From assembly GCA_938040985.1 (NCBI GenBank), contig CALHZD010000018.1, positions 1-23,579 on the forward strand: a stretch of 23,579 nucleotides of DNA, read 5' to 3'. A program made the translations under genes and the position numbers. The DNA comes from an uncultured Propionivibrio sp. (GTDB taxonomy: Bacteria > Pseudomonadota > Gammaproteobacteria > Burkholderiales > Rhodocyclaceae). Positions 14,125 to 23,417 of the stretch are shown here, one piece after another (position 1 is the stretch's first letter; each line of letters opens with the position of its first letter). The notes below the pieces were generated by a model. It saw nothing but the letters and a program-made list of their open reading frames with translations. It was not told the DNA's origin and ran no database searches.

Positions 14125-15489
14125 TTAGCCGACCTGCGGCAAGGATTTCAGGGATTTTTCAATGGCCGCTTCCGGATAGGAGAAGTCCTCCAGCTCGCCG
14201 GAGAAATAGCGGTCGTAAGACCCCATGTCGAAATGCCCGTGCCCGGTCAGGTTGAACAGAATCGTTTTCGGCTCGCCGCTTTCCTTGCAGCGCAGCGCCT
14301 CGTCGATGGCGGCGCGAATGGCATGGCAGGATTCCGGCGCAGGAATGATCCCTTCGGAATGGGCGAACATGACGCCGGCTTCAAACGTTGCCAGTTGCGG
14401 CACGGCCACCGCCTCAATCAGCTTTTCGTGATACAGCTGTGAAACCAGCGGCGAGGCGCCGTGGTAACGCAAGCCGCCGGCATGAATGCCCGGCGGCATA
14501 AAGTCGTGGCCGAGCGTATACATTTTCATGATCGGCGTAAAGCCGGAGGCATCGCCAAAATCGTAGGCATACTTGCCGTGCGTCAATGACGGGCACGAGG
14601 CCGGTTCGACGGCCACCAGCCGCACCTGTTTGCCATGATGGCCGCCGGCGGCGTTATCGGCAAAAAACGGAAAGGCCATCCCCGCGAACGATGAGCCGCC
14701 GCCGCACGGCGCAAAAACGACATCGGGCCAGTCTTCGGCCAGTTCGAACTGCTTTTTCGCCTCCAGACCGATGATCGTTTGATGCAGCGCCACGTGATTG
14801 AGCACCGAGCCGAGCGCGTAATTGGTATCGGCGCGCGCAGCCGCTTCTTCCACGGCTTCCGAAATCGCCAGCCCCAAGGAGCCCTGGTTATTGGGATCGC
14901 AGGCCAGCGCATCGCGGCCGGTCTGGGTCATTTCCGACGGGCTGGCGAACACTTCCGCGCCCCAGGTTTGCATCATCGAACGGCGATATGGTTTTTGCTC
15001 GTAGCTGACCTTGACCATGTAGACGCGCACGTCAAGACCGAACATTTGCCCGGCCAAGGCCATTGAACTGCCCCACTGTCCGGCCCCCGTTTCCGTCGTG
15101 ATGCGCCGGATGCCGGCCTGCTGGTTGTAATACGCCTGCGCCACCGCCGTGTTCGGCTTGTGCGAACCGGCCGGCGAAACGCCTTCGTTCTTATAGTAGA
15201 TGCGCGCCGGCGTGCCCAGCATCTGTTCCAGCCGCGCCGCGCGCACCAGGGGCGAAGGCCGCCACAGACGATAGATCTCGCGCACCGGCTGCGGAATAGG
15301 AATCCAGCGCTCCGACGACATCTCCTGTTCCAGGATCGCGGTCGGGAAAATCGCCGCCATCTGCTCCGGCCTGACCGGCTGCCCGTCGGCGCCCAGCGGC
15401 GGGAGGGGCGGCGTCGGCAAATCGGCGGCAACGTTGTACCAATGGGTGGGAATTTCGGACTGGGGCAAGACAAAGCGCAACGATTCCAT
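14125..15489 (-). CDS. trpB2: Tryptophan synthase beta-like protein TrpB2
   Basis: The 454-residue PLP enzyme belongs to the TrpB2 branch, which joins indole and serine and is often encoded apart from trpA, as here. The PLP lysine is Lys111 in GSHKPN. TETGAGQWG (132-140) forms part of the active site and GGGSSFAG (263-270) is the phosphate-binding loop. The longer N-terminus with an RPSPL stretch and the overall length are typical of TrpB2 rather than TrpB1 (about 400). The start at 15489 has GGAG five bases upstream. No trpA or other trp gene is in the window, so indole scavenging is a reasonable guess. Confidence 0.9.
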   Translation of the reverse strand: MESLRFVLPQSEIPTHWYNVAADLPTPPLPPLGADGQPVRPEQMAAIFPTAILEQEMSSERWIPIPQPVREIYRLWRPSPLVRAARLEQMLGTPARIYYKNEGVSPAGSHKPNTAVAQAYYNQQAGIRRITTETGAGQWGSSMALAGQMFGLDVRVYMVKVSYEQKPYRRSMMQTWGAEVFASPSEMTQTGRDALACDPNNQGSLGLAISEAVEEAAARADTNYALGSVLNHVALHQTIIGLEAKKQFELAEDWPDVVFAPCGGGSSFAGMAFPFFADNAAGGHHGKQVRLVAVEPASCPSLTHGKYAYDFGDASGFTPIMKMYTLGHDFMPPGIHAGGLRYHGASPLVSQLYHEKLIEAVAVPQLATFEAGVMFAHSEGIIPAPESCHAIRAAIDEALRCKESGEPKTILFNLTGHGHFDMGSYDRYFSGELEDFSYPEAAIEKSLKSLPQVG

Positions 15490-15551
15490 GAAAACTCCAA
15501 AAACAGTCAGTGCAAATGCAGTCAATACGGTTCAAAAATGCCAGAAACGTA

Positions 15552-15580
15552 AGTATAGCCTTGTCCGCCGCCTTGCACAC
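15552..15580 (-). promoter_or_regulatory. Possible promoter of trpB2
   Basis: On the minus strand TATACT (15557-15552) is a near-consensus -10 box about 60 bases before the trpB2 ATG. The -35 region (TGTGCA or GTGTGC) is weak. The upstream gap to speD (15581-15670) contains several CTATC(T/C)GCC-like repeats on the plus strand. Confidence 0.3.
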
Positions 15581-15670
15581 CGCCTATCTGCCTGCCTTAT
15601 CGGCCGCCACTATCCGCCGACCCTATCTGCTGGCTATCCCTACTGGCGGAGATATCGCGTGCGCGCCCGC

Positions 15671-16057
15671 TCATACGGGCGGCGTGCCGATCTGTCCACG
15701 CACGATCTCGCGCTGTACGCAGCGGTGCGGGCAGAAGCGGGAGATCAGCTGCGCAAACGCGGCGCGCGCCGCCGCGCTGTTGTCGCGGCTAAAGTTGCAG
15801 ACGTAAAGATCGAGCGTCACCGCCCGCAATTCAGGCCAGGTATGCACGGCCAGATGCGATTCGGCGAGCACCACCGCGCCGGTCGCGCCCGCCAGACGGC
15901 TGCCGTCCATGAACTGATGGAAGGCCTGCGCCACCGGCGTCAGCCCGGGGCTGGCGCAAACCGCCAGGCACACTTCACGCAGCGTCTCGACGCAATCGAG
16001 CAGATCGCGGGCGCAGTCGCATTCATGAAGTTCAGCGATGAGGTGCAATCCGTGCAT
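15671..16057 (-). CDS. speD: S-adenosylmethionine decarboxylase proenzyme (prokaryotic class 1b type)
   Basis: The enzyme makes decarboxylated SAM, the aminopropyl donor for spermidine-type products. The 128-residue proenzyme has the self-cleavage site in AESH (Glu66-Ser67), followed by HTWPE (72-76), and Cys87 in YVCNF. Cleavage turns the serine into the pyruvoyl cofactor. It begins MHGLHLIAEL, as is common in the class. The ribosome binding site is weak. It lies 78 bases downstream of the flavin oxidoreductase and shares the strand with the aminopropyltransferase-like gene, so the two probably act in sequence. Confidence 0.93.
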   Translation of the reverse strand: MHGLHLIAELHECDCARDLLDCVETLREVCLAVCASPGLTPVAQAFHQFMDGSRLAGATGAVVLAESHLAVHTWPELRAVTLDLYVCNFSRDNSAAARAAFAQLISRFCPHRCVQREIVRGQIGTPPV

Positions 16058-16135
16058 ATCGTTTTTTCTCGTTCTCTTCCCGTGTTTCTGGCGTCTTTTT
16101 GACCTTCTTTGCCCCGATATAACGCTGCTGGTTTT

Positions 16136-17821
16136 TTATGTCGATGCTGGCGAATCTGCGCGTGCGCCGGGAACAAGGGATGAAACAAAATTTCTGCCCA
16201 GCTGCCGCATCACCCGCTCTGCCGCCAGCACGCCGCGATATTGCGCTTCCTCGAACAGCGAAAAACCGCTGACATCGGCGTGGGCAAAGTGTAAACGTTC
16301 TCCCGCCCGCCTGCCGCTGTCGGCAAACAGCCGCCGCTCAGGCCCCCAGATCAGGCCGGGCGCAGGACGCACCATCGCATGGGCGTTGCGGTAAATGTCG
16401 ATGTATTCCGTCGCCTGCCGGATATCCGGATGCGCACGCTCCAGATCGGACAAAATCTGTTCCGCCCAGTGCGCGTAAGACATGGCTTCGAGCTGAGTGC
16501 GACCAGCCGACGGCGCCTGGCCGGACAATGCGCGGTAGTACGTCCACACGGTGCGCTGCGGCCACTGGCGGATCATCTGATGTGTGGCGACGACATAGCC
16601 GAGGCCGGGACTGTCATAGAGCACGTTGTCCCAGGCCAGTGGGACGCCGGCCCGGTCTTCCGGGGCATGTGAAAGCGTCAGGTTGGCGACCAGCCAGGGC
16701 ACGGCGGTAAAACGCCGGGCAGCGTTCGCCAACCGTTCACGGCCGGAAAAGACGTAGGGCACGATGAACAGCGGCGCCGCCCAGATCAAGTGTCCGGCCA
16801 GCACGCGCACGCTGCGCTGCGCCGTCGGCTGCCACAGGTCGATCGCAACGTGCTCGCCCGCCTCCTGTACGCGCCAGGCCAGCGTGCCCGTCATCACCCG
16901 CTCGCCGGCATGCGTCCGAACCGAATCGGCCAGCCCGCGCGCCAGCCAGGCGTTGCCGCCGGGCGAAGTGAGCACCGTATCGCCCGCCGCATCCTGCGCT
17001 TCGCCGTTGCGGCAGGCAAAGTAATGAATCCCCGCCCAGGCCGAGGTTTCGCCGCTGCCCGTGCCATAGTCGTCGCGGCAGGCGTAATCGACGTACCAGT
17101 GCAGATGCGGCGAATCAAACCCCTGCGCCCGCAGCCAGTCGCGCATTGTCAGCCGGTCGAGCGCAAGCAGATCGCCGGCGCGGCTGGAATTTTCCATGGG
17201 CAGGGCAAACGCCGGGCGGCCGCCGTCTCTTCGCTGCCTAAAGGCGGCCATCAGCGCATGAAAACGCCGATATTGCGCCCGCTCGGCCGCCGCAACGCCG
17301 ATATGCGGCAGCAGGCCGTCTTCCCACCAGCCATTACGATAGAGCCGCTCCTGCGGCACGGCGCACAGATAGCGCTCGTCATAGCGCGGCCGCCGTGCAA
17401 ACGGATCGCCTTCCAGCACGCCCAGCTCGGCCAGCAGTTCGCGCACGGCGCGGGCTTCGGGCGGAGGCAGAGGCAAGTAGTGCGCCGACAGCGGGTATTC
17501 GCTCACCGCATTACGGCCGGCGCGCGCGTTGCCGCCCGGCTCAGTCTCCAGTTCAAACAGCAGAAAATCCTGGCACCCCGACTTGGCCAGCTTCCAGGCC
17601 GCCGAGAGACCGCCAATACCGCCGCCGACAATCGCCACGGGAATGCGCAGTGTTTCCGCCGGCGGCGGCAGTTTATCCGGTTGGCGCAGGGCATGCCCCC
17701 ACTCCGCCGAAGCGCCGGATAACGTTCCCGGCGGCAGGCGCTGCTGCGCCGGACGCGAACAGCCGGCCAGCGGCGAAAGCCCGGCCGCCGCCAGCGAGGT
17801 CAGAAAAGCCCGGCGATCCAT
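16136..17821 (-). CDS. Flavin-dependent amine oxidase-like protein with Tat/lipoprotein signal
   Basis: The product of 561 residues has a dinucleotide-binding motif VAIVGGGIGGLSAAWKL (GGGIGG at about 66-71) and the following FELETEPGGNA typical of amine-oxidase-fold flavoproteins. The N-terminus DRRAFLTSLAAAGLSPLAGC combines a twin-arginine motif with a lipobox cysteine at 21. A folded, FAD-loaded lipoprotein exported by Tat is therefore likely. I chose the ATG at 17821 because the signal starts there; an ATG at 17914 would bury it. The gene lies between the aminopropyltransferase-like gene and speD, so a polyamine-like amine is a plausible substrate (inference). Confidence 0.8.
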   Translation of the reverse strand: MDRRAFLTSLAAAGLSPLAGCSRPAQQRLPPGTLSGASAEWGHALRQPDKLPPPAETLRIPVAIVGGGIGGLSAAWKLAKSGCQDFLLFELETEPGGNARAGRNAVSEYPLSAHYLPLPPPEARAVRELLAELGVLEGDPFARRPRYDERYLCAVPQERLYRNGWWEDGLLPHIGVAAAERAQYRRFHALMAAFRQRRDGGRPAFALPMENSSRAGDLLALDRLTMRDWLRAQGFDSPHLHWYVDYACRDDYGTGSGETSAWAGIHYFACRNGEAQDAAGDTVLTSPGGNAWLARGLADSVRTHAGERVMTGTLAWRVQEAGEHVAIDLWQPTAQRSVRVLAGHLIWAAPLFIVPYVFSGRERLANAARRFTAVPWLVANLTLSHAPEDRAGVPLAWDNVLYDSPGLGYVVATHQMIRQWPQRTVWTYYRALSGQAPSAGRTQLEAMSYAHWAEQILSDLERAHPDIRQATEYIDIYRNAHAMVRPAPGLIWGPERRLFADSGRRAGERLHFAHADVSGFSLFEEAQYRGVLAAERVMRQLGRNFVSSLVPGARADSPAST

Positions 17822-17923
17822 GGCCTTATGCCCCGGGTAAGGCCGCACACAGGCGCATCGCCGTACTGCGGCAATGGGCACAGTACATGACGGGCGCCCC
17901 ATGGGATCGTGCATCGAACCGTC

Positions 17924-19423
17924 TCATCGGATCGCCTGCTCCCATTCGCGTTCAAAATAGCGCACCAGCACCTGATTGTTGAGGCGGTTCACCTCGGCGT
18001 CGACGCGCGCCATGTCTTTGGGAAAATCAAACAGCGCCGGCGTCGTTTCCGACGTCAAAAAACGCATCGCCACCTCGTATCTTTCCGGCGGCCGGTAGGC
18101 GCGCCGGCCGACCAGCACATAGCCCCACTCGCCAAACGAAGGCACCAGCGCGTGGTAAGGCGTTGCCGTCAGGCCGACGCTCTCCAGCGTCGTCACAATG
18201 CACCAGAACGATTGCCGGGCGTAGAACGGCGAGGTGGATTGGATGACAGCCAGCGAATCGGCATGCATACGTTTTGCCAGCAAACGGTAAAACGCCGCGC
18301 TGTAGAGCTTGCCGATGGCGAAATTGGACGGATCGGGAAAATCGATGATGATGAAGTCGAAGCGCTCGTCGTTTTCCTCCAGCCATTTGAGCGCATCGCT
18401 GTTGATGAGGCGCAGTTTCGGCGAATTGAGCGCATCGGCGTTCAGCCGGCGTAGCGCCGGCGCGGTTGAAAACAGCCGGGTCATGGCCGGATCGAGATCG
18501 ACCAGCGTGATCGATTCGATTTGCCGATACTTGAGCACCTCGCGCGCCGCCATGCCGTCGCCGCCGCCGAGAATCAGCACGCGCTGCGCCTGCGGCAGAC
18601 TCGCCAGGCCGGGATGCACCAGCGCCTCATGGTAACGGTACTCGTCGCGCGAGGAAAATTGCAGATTGTTGTTGAGGAACAAACGCAGGTCGTCGCGCCA
18701 GCGCGTGATGACGATACGCTGGTAGGGCGAACTTTCGGCATGAACGATTCCATCGGCATAAAGCTGCGCCTCAGCAAAATCCGTAAACCACCCGGCGCCG
18801 GCAAAACCCAGCGCCAGCGCCGCCAACGACACACCCGCCTGCACCTTGAGGCCGAACGCGCCGTGCAGCTGCGCACGAAACAGCCAGAGCGCCCACACGG
18901 CGACCAGGGCATTGAGCAGCCCGAACAACAGCCCGCTGCGCACCAGTCCGAGATGCGGCACCAGCAGCACGGGAAAAAGGATGGAGACGACCAGCGCGCC
19001 GAGATAATCGAAAGTCAGCACCTGTGACACGACGTCCTTGAAACTGAGGTCGTTCTTGAGAATGCGCATGATCAGGGGAATCTCGATGCCGACGAGCACG
19101 CCGATAAGCAGCACCATCAGATACAGCGCCAGCTTGAACGGCCCGGAAAACCAGACAAAGACAAAAAACAGCCCGGCGGCCGAGAACCCGCCCAGGACGC
19201 CGACCATAAGTTCGATCTGCACAAAGCGCGCCGACAGCCTGCGGTCGATGAAGCGGGACAGCCAGGAGCCGATTCCCATGGCGAACAGGTAAGCGCCGAT
19301 CACCGTCGAGAACTGCATGACCGAATCGCCGAGCAAGTAACTCGACAGCGCGCCTGCGATCAGCTCGTAAGCCAGTCCGCAGGAAGCGACGATGAAGACG
19401 GAAAACAGCAGCGCCTGATTCAC
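17924..19423 (-). CDS. Membrane-anchored spermidine synthase-like aminopropyltransferase
   Basis: The first about 210 residues form around seven membrane helices (LLFSVFIVASCGLAYELIAG onwards). A soluble spermidine-synthase-type domain follows, with SSPYQ (about 232), GGGDG (about 286-290) and DFPDPSNF (about 361-368), the last holding the expected catalytic Asp. The enzyme should transfer aminopropyl from decarboxylated SAM made by the nearby speD; the acceptor is unknown and may be membrane-related. I chose the GTG at 19423 because homologous proteins begin at this helix. A TTG at 19441 is the alternative. The total is about 499 residues, much longer than cytosolic SpeE (about 285). Confidence 0.88.
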   Translation of the reverse strand: MNQALLFSVFIVASCGLAYELIAGALSSYLLGDSVMQFSTVIGAYLFAMGIGSWLSRFIDRRLSARFVQIELMVGVLGGFSAAGLFFVFVWFSGPFKLALYLMVLLIGVLVGIEIPLIMRILKNDLSFKDVVSQVLTFDYLGALVVSILFPVLLVPHLGLVRSGLLFGLLNALVAVWALWLFRAQLHGAFGLKVQAGVSLAALALGFAGAGWFTDFAEAQLYADGIVHAESSPYQRIVITRWRDDLRLFLNNNLQFSSRDEYRYHEALVHPGLASLPQAQRVLILGGGDGMAAREVLKYRQIESITLVDLDPAMTRLFSTAPALRRLNADALNSPKLRLINSDALKWLEENDERFDFIIIDFPDPSNFAIGKLYSAAFYRLLAKRMHADSLAVIQSTSPFYARQSFWCIVTTLESVGLTATPYHALVPSFGEWGYVLVGRRAYRPPERYEVAMRFLTSETTPALFDFPKDMARVDAEVNRLNNQVLVRYFEREWEQAIR

Positions 19424-19586
19424 GGCATCATCATCCCTCAAATGCCCTCAACTATCGCCACCGTGCGGCATCGGGCATACCGTCGCTTATAGCGCCGACG
19501 GTTTTGCGTCGACTGAAAACCACAAAAGCAGCGCATCAGCGCCGCCGCATGATTGCCTTTGCCGCCCAAACCACCGCCCGCCGTCA

Positions 19587-19730
19587 TTACTTGTGGTACG
19601 TCCGGCCCAGGCCGGCCGCCTGCCTCGGGACGGATGCGGCCGTCGATTCAAATAAATTCCAGCCCTGATACTGGGCATAGGTAAAAAGCGCCAGCATCAG
19701 CAACCCGACCACGATATTGGTCTTGAACAT
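19587..19730 (-). CDS. Small 47-residue single-pass membrane protein
   Basis: The frame runs from ATG 19730 to TAA 19587. It begins MFKTNIVVGLLMLALFTYAQ, one membrane helix, continues YQGWNLFES and ends GRTYHK. GGGAG lies nine bases before the ATG. It sits between the DUF4178 gene and the aminopropyltransferase-like gene on the same strand, where I recall similar tiny hydrophobic proteins in related clusters. The clear ribosome binding site, hydrophobic profile and position support a genuine gene that automatic annotation may skip. Function unknown; a small subunit of the membrane complex is possible. Confidence 0.65.
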   Translation of the reverse strand: MFKTNIVVGLLMLALFTYAQYQGWNLFESTAASVPRQAAGLGRTYHK

Positions 19731-19870
19731 CCGTAATGACTCCCGCCGCTTCGGTTAAACGCCCGGCTTTTCCATCCGGCGTTGCAGCGCCTTGCCGAAT
19801 GCTTCATTCTTCCGCCGGACACGTATGGCAAATTCCGGGCTAGCGCCGGATCGGTGGTTTATCCGCCAGA

Positions 19871-21793
19871 TCATTCGTCGTCATCCTCATCGTCATCCTC
19901 TTCTTCGGCATAATCGCTTTCAGCCCAGCGCGCCGTCTCGAAATTGGAAAGCTGCAAGCCCGCCTGAAGCGGGAAAGCCGCCAGACTCAGGATAAGCAGA
20001 AAATAGCTCGACCAGCCCACCGGATTGAACGTCAGCGACACACTGTCGGCAACACGGTAGCCTGCCGTTTTGACGCCATCCCCCAATTCGTACTCGATGT
20101 TGAGATAGTAGGCGCCGGCGGGAAGGTCTCTGAAAACGATAGCGTCCGAGCGTGAACCCTCCGACCACCGTTCGCCGTCATCAACACCGTAGTAATACCC
20201 GATTTCCTGGTCCGCACGATACGCCGCGCCGGTCTGTTTTTCGACCAGCACGCTGGACAGGCCCACCCAGTTGTTATCAATATCCGTCTGATGCCGCAGG
20301 CGCAAGGCACGCGCCGGTTCCTTCAGAACAAACTCCCGCGAAGTCAGCAATGACTCCGCATTATCTGCGGACAGGACGAAATTCTCTTTAAGGACGCTGC
20401 CGCTCGGTGAGGAGAGAAGAAAAGCCAGTTGTATCAGCGTTGCCGCCAGCAGAAATACACCGTACAGGCGCAGGCTTTTCCGGGACACCGCATCCCACGG
20501 ATTGGGCTGGTTGGCATAGACACCGCGCTGCGTGAGGGGAGCGGCCGTGACGCCGAACGCCTGGCGGATAAGGCTCGCCTCGGTATACACGCCTTCCGAC
20601 CAGGTGACTTCATTTTCCGTGACTTCGCGCGAAAGCATTCTGGGCGGGGAAATGAAGTCATCAACGCTGCACGTTTCGCCGACACGGACGCGCCAGTAGA
20701 ATTCGCCCAGCACATAATCGACCTCGGCCTGCGCCAGGCTGAAATGCTTGAACGTCGTCTGGGCGTAGCGGATCGGGCCTCTGCTCTGCTGCGGCGCCGA
20801 AGGCGGATTGGACAGCGTGCGAACGAAATTCCAGTGCCCGTCATATTCCGTCAGCCAGGCAAAACCTTCCTTGGCATTGAACAGCAGGTATTCCCGCCAG
20901 AAATATTTTTCACCCTCTGACCTGGAGAAGCGCCGCATAAAGCCGATCGTTTCCCAATCAACACCCGCCAGGCGTCCCTTGCTGCCCAGCGGCAGCCACG
21001 GCTGGATATGCAGTTTCTGCGCCGCTTCGGAAAGCTGGCGTACCTTGTCGTTCTCGATGCCGAGAATCGCGCCGCAGCTCTGACAACCGATGCTCTGAAT
21101 TTCCGGCGAATGGATGACCAGCGGCGCGGCGCAATGCGGGCAATTGAGCACTTCCGCTTTAACCCCCGACCCGGCGGGCGATTCGTTCAGATGGGTCAGC
21201 CGCAGATCGTCGAACTTGACCGGCTGACCGACGAACAGCAGCGGCGGCGTTTCGCTGTAATCCAGCGTGGCAAAGCGCGTCTGGCTGCGCAAATCGGCCG
21301 TATTGACATCGTAGCCGCTCGCCACCCGGAACGGCAGCTCGCCCTGCCCCGCGATACAGCGGGCCGTATTCAGCACGCTTACCGTAAAAGTATGGCCGCC
21401 GATGTCCAGCGACGCGCCCGGTTTCAGCGACTCGAAAGCAGGCAACTCACCGCCCGGCGCGGCCGGCGCGCTGACCACGAATTCTCCGCCGGCTTCCGAT
21501 AGCCATGCGGTACGTTTATCGTCGAACAGGATGTACCATTCGTTCCACAGGCCCGCCTCATACTTGAGCTGGATGCGCCCGATCACACCGAAATGCACGC
21601 CCTGGTATTTTCCCTCGCTGCCGATTCGGATCAGGGTCGGGTCGTCCATGAGCTCGGCCATGCGGCCGAGATTGGCCAGCGTCTGGCCATCGCGCATCAG
21701 CGTGCTGCGGCAAAATTCACAAACGGTATAGACCGACGCCGCCGACTTGAATACGACGGGCGCACCGCAGGAAGGGCAATGAGCGGTTTTCAC
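19871..21793 (-). CDS. Double DUF4178 zinc-ribbon membrane protein
   Basis: The 640-residue protein starts with a zinc ribbon (Cys6, Cys9, Cys25, Cys28) and a DUF4178-like beta domain (about 50-200). A second zinc ribbon (Cys218, Cys221, Cys237, Cys240) and a second DUF4178-like domain (about 260-400) follow. Two hydrophobic segments are visible: YGVFLLAATLIQLAFLL and, near the C-terminus, SSYFLLILSLAAFPL. It ends in a strongly acidic tail (EEEDDDEDDDE). The start is a GTG with AGGA nearby. It follows the SPFH gene by 45 bases. The DUF4178/SPFH/DUF350/aminopropyltransferase grouping is a recurrent cluster whose function is not established; membrane homeostasis or stress is often guessed. Confidence 0.85.
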   Translation of the reverse strand: MKTAHCPSCGAPVVFKSAASVYTVCEFCRSTLMRDGQTLANLGRMAELMDDPTLIRIGSEGKYQGVHFGVIGRIQLKYEAGLWNEWYILFDDKRTAWLSEAGGEFVVSAPAAPGGELPAFESLKPGASLDIGGHTFTVSVLNTARCIAGQGELPFRVASGYDVNTADLRSQTRFATLDYSETPPLLFVGQPVKFDDLRLTHLNESPAGSGVKAEVLNCPHCAAPLVIHSPEIQSIGCQSCGAILGIENDKVRQLSEAAQKLHIQPWLPLGSKGRLAGVDWETIGFMRRFSRSEGEKYFWREYLLFNAKEGFAWLTEYDGHWNFVRTLSNPPSAPQQSRGPIRYAQTTFKHFSLAQAEVDYVLGEFYWRVRVGETCSVDDFISPPRMLSREVTENEVTWSEGVYTEASLIRQAFGVTAAPLTQRGVYANQPNPWDAVSRKSLRLYGVFLLAATLIQLAFLLSSPSGSVLKENFVLSADNAESLLTSREFVLKEPARALRLRHQTDIDNNWVGLSSVLVEKQTGAAYRADQEIGYYYGVDDGERWSEGSRSDAIVFRDLPAGAYYLNIEYELGDGVKTAGYRVADSVSLTFNPVGWSSYFLLILSLAAFPLQAGLQLSNFETARWAESDYAEEEDDDEDDDE

Positions 21794-21838
21794 GGAGAAT
21801 CCTGAATCGGCGAGGGCGCGGAAATCAACGGCTGCGGG

Positions 21839-22927
21839 TCAGGCGAGCCGACCCAGCAGTTCGGCCTTTTTGGCGTTGAACTCATCCTGCGTCAGGATGC
21901 CTTTGGTCATCAGCCCGTGCAGTTTTTCCAGCGTCGCGGCCACTTCGTCAGCCGAAATCGGCGCCGCTGCGCCTCCCGTCGCAACCGGAGCGGCCGGAGC
22001 CGCCGGTGCCGCGGGCGTCGCCACAGGCGGGGTTGCGCCGGTTTGCAGGGCCTGCGCCATCGCCTGACCGACCATTTGTCCGGTTCCCAGCCCCACGCCC
22101 AGCCCCGCTCCCAGGCCGGCCAATCCGCCTTCGTTCTGCGCCGCCAGCGGAATCGCATCGGCGGCCTGCATCTGCGTATAGGCCTGCATGCCGCCGATCA
22201 TGTTGATACCGATGCGTTTGTCGAGCACCTGCTGTAGTTCTTCCGGCAGAGAAACATTCTGCACGGCGAACGCGTCCAGCGCCAGTCCGTAACGTTCAAA
22301 CGTAGGAATCAGCGCCGCCTTGAGTTTCTCGGAAAAAGCCGCCTGGTTGGCCGCCATGTCAATGAACGGTACGCCTGATTCGCCGAACAGGCTGCTGATG
22401 CCGGTAATCACCAGGCTGCGCAGCTGGCCGTCGAGGTCATCGACGGTATAGGTTTCGCGCGTGCCGGAAACTTCTTTGTAGAACGTCGACGGATCGGCCA
22501 GTTTGTACGAATAGATGCCAAAGGCCCGCATGCGCACCATGCCGAAATCCTTGTCGCGGATAGTCACCGGGTTCGGCGTCCCCCATTTGCGGTCAAGCTG
22601 TAGACGCGTGGAGAAAAAATAAACGTCCGACTTGAAGGGCGAGGCAAACAGCTTGTCCCAATTCTTGAGGTTAGTGAGCAACGGCAGAGTCTGCGTGTTC
22701 AGGGTGTACAGGCCGGGGCCAAAAACATCGGCAACCTGCCCCTCATCGACGAAAACGGCGATCTGTGAATCGCGCACGGTCAGTTTCGCCCCGTTCTGAA
22801 TTTCAAAATCCTGCATCGGGTAGCGATAGGCCAAGACGCCGTCGTTCGCCTCGGTCCAGTGAATAACGTCGATGAACTGCTTCTTAGCAAAGCCCATCAG
22901 GCCCCGTTTGAAATCAAAACCGTCCAT
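21839..22927 (-). CDS. SPFH/band-7-like protein with SHOCT-like C-terminus
   Basis: The 362-residue protein has an N-terminal SPFH-like region of the YdjI/'virion core protein' type (VIHWTEANDGVLAYRYP, then DEGQVADVFGPGLYTL). The coiled portion includes VSLPEELQQVLDKRIG, followed by a Gly/Ala-rich stretch (GLGAGLGVGLGTGQ) and a Pro/Ala linker. A short C-terminal helical hairpin, LEKLHGLMTKGILTQDEF, matches the SHOCT pattern. SPFH proteins form membrane-associated oligomers. GGGAGA five bases before the ATG supports the start. It is 34 bases downstream of the DUF350 gene in one operon. Confidence 0.87.
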   Translation of the reverse strand: MDGFDFKRGLMGFAKKQFIDVIHWTEANDGVLAYRYPMQDFEIQNGAKLTVRDSQIAVFVDEGQVADVFGPGLYTLNTQTLPLLTNLKNWDKLFASPFKSDVYFFSTRLQLDRKWGTPNPVTIRDKDFGMVRMRAFGIYSYKLADPSTFYKEVSGTRETYTVDDLDGQLRSLVITGISSLFGESGVPFIDMAANQAAFSEKLKAALIPTFERYGLALDAFAVQNVSLPEELQQVLDKRIGINMIGGMQAYTQMQAADAIPLAAQNEGGLAGLGAGLGVGLGTGQMVGQAMAQALQTGATPPVATPAAPAAPAAPVATGGAAAPISADEVAATLEKLHGLMTKGILTQDEFNAKKAELLGRLA

Positions 22928-22961
22928 GAGTATCTCCCGATACAGAAAAATCAGTGTGCAA

Positions 22962-23366
22962 TCAGTAGGTCATACAGGCCGCGTTGATCAACCCGATGGC
23001 GACCGACAGTGCAGCCAGCAACGCCGCCTCGGAAATCTTGCCGGAAGGAATATCCACGGCCAGGCGCGGCAGCGTCAAACGTACAACCAGATAGGTGAGC
23101 AGTTGAATGAGGCCGGCAATCGCGCCCCAGGCGGCAAGATCGGCCAGCGAGTCGCTATGGGCGATCACGTTGGCGACGGGCATGGCGAAGCCGACCAACG
23201 CCCCGGACAGGCTGATCGCCGCCGCCGTGTTCCCCTGTTCGATCAGCGCCAGTTCGTTGTACGGCGTCACATTGACATAGATCAGTAGAAACGCGGCCAG
23301 CAGGGCAACGGCAACCGCAAAATAGGCAATGAAAGATGGCAGCGTCGATACCAGTTTGGGCAGCAT
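22962..23366 (-). CDS. DUF350 family membrane protein (YjfL-like)
   Basis: The 134-residue protein has four hydrophobic helices (around FIAYFAVAVALLAAFLLIYV, SLSGALVGFAMPVANVI, LAAWGAIAGLIQLLTYLVV and AALLAALSVAIGLINAACM). This is the layout of a doubled DUF350 unit. The stretch NVTPYNELALIEQGNTAAAI between helices 1 and 2 is characteristic. GGAGG six bases before the ATG supports the start. It begins the run DUF350, SPFH, DUF4178, small membrane protein, aminopropyltransferase. Role unknown. Confidence 0.88.
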   Translation of the reverse strand: MLPKLVSTLPSFIAYFAVAVALLAAFLLIYVNVTPYNELALIEQGNTAAAISLSGALVGFAMPVANVIAHSDSLADLAAWGAIAGLIQLLTYLVVRLTLPRLAVDIPSGKISEAALLAALSVAIGLINAACMTY

Positions 23367-23417
23367 CGAAGTCCTCCGTATCTGATAAACCTCTAAGAGA
23401 TGGGTGAAACGGCTGCG

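Noticed and set aside
19439..19588. A 49-codon minus-strand frame starting at the TAATG after the small membrane protein
   Set aside because: The product is Arg/Gly-rich with no hydrophobic or conserved pattern; the aminopropyltransferase reading explains the region better.
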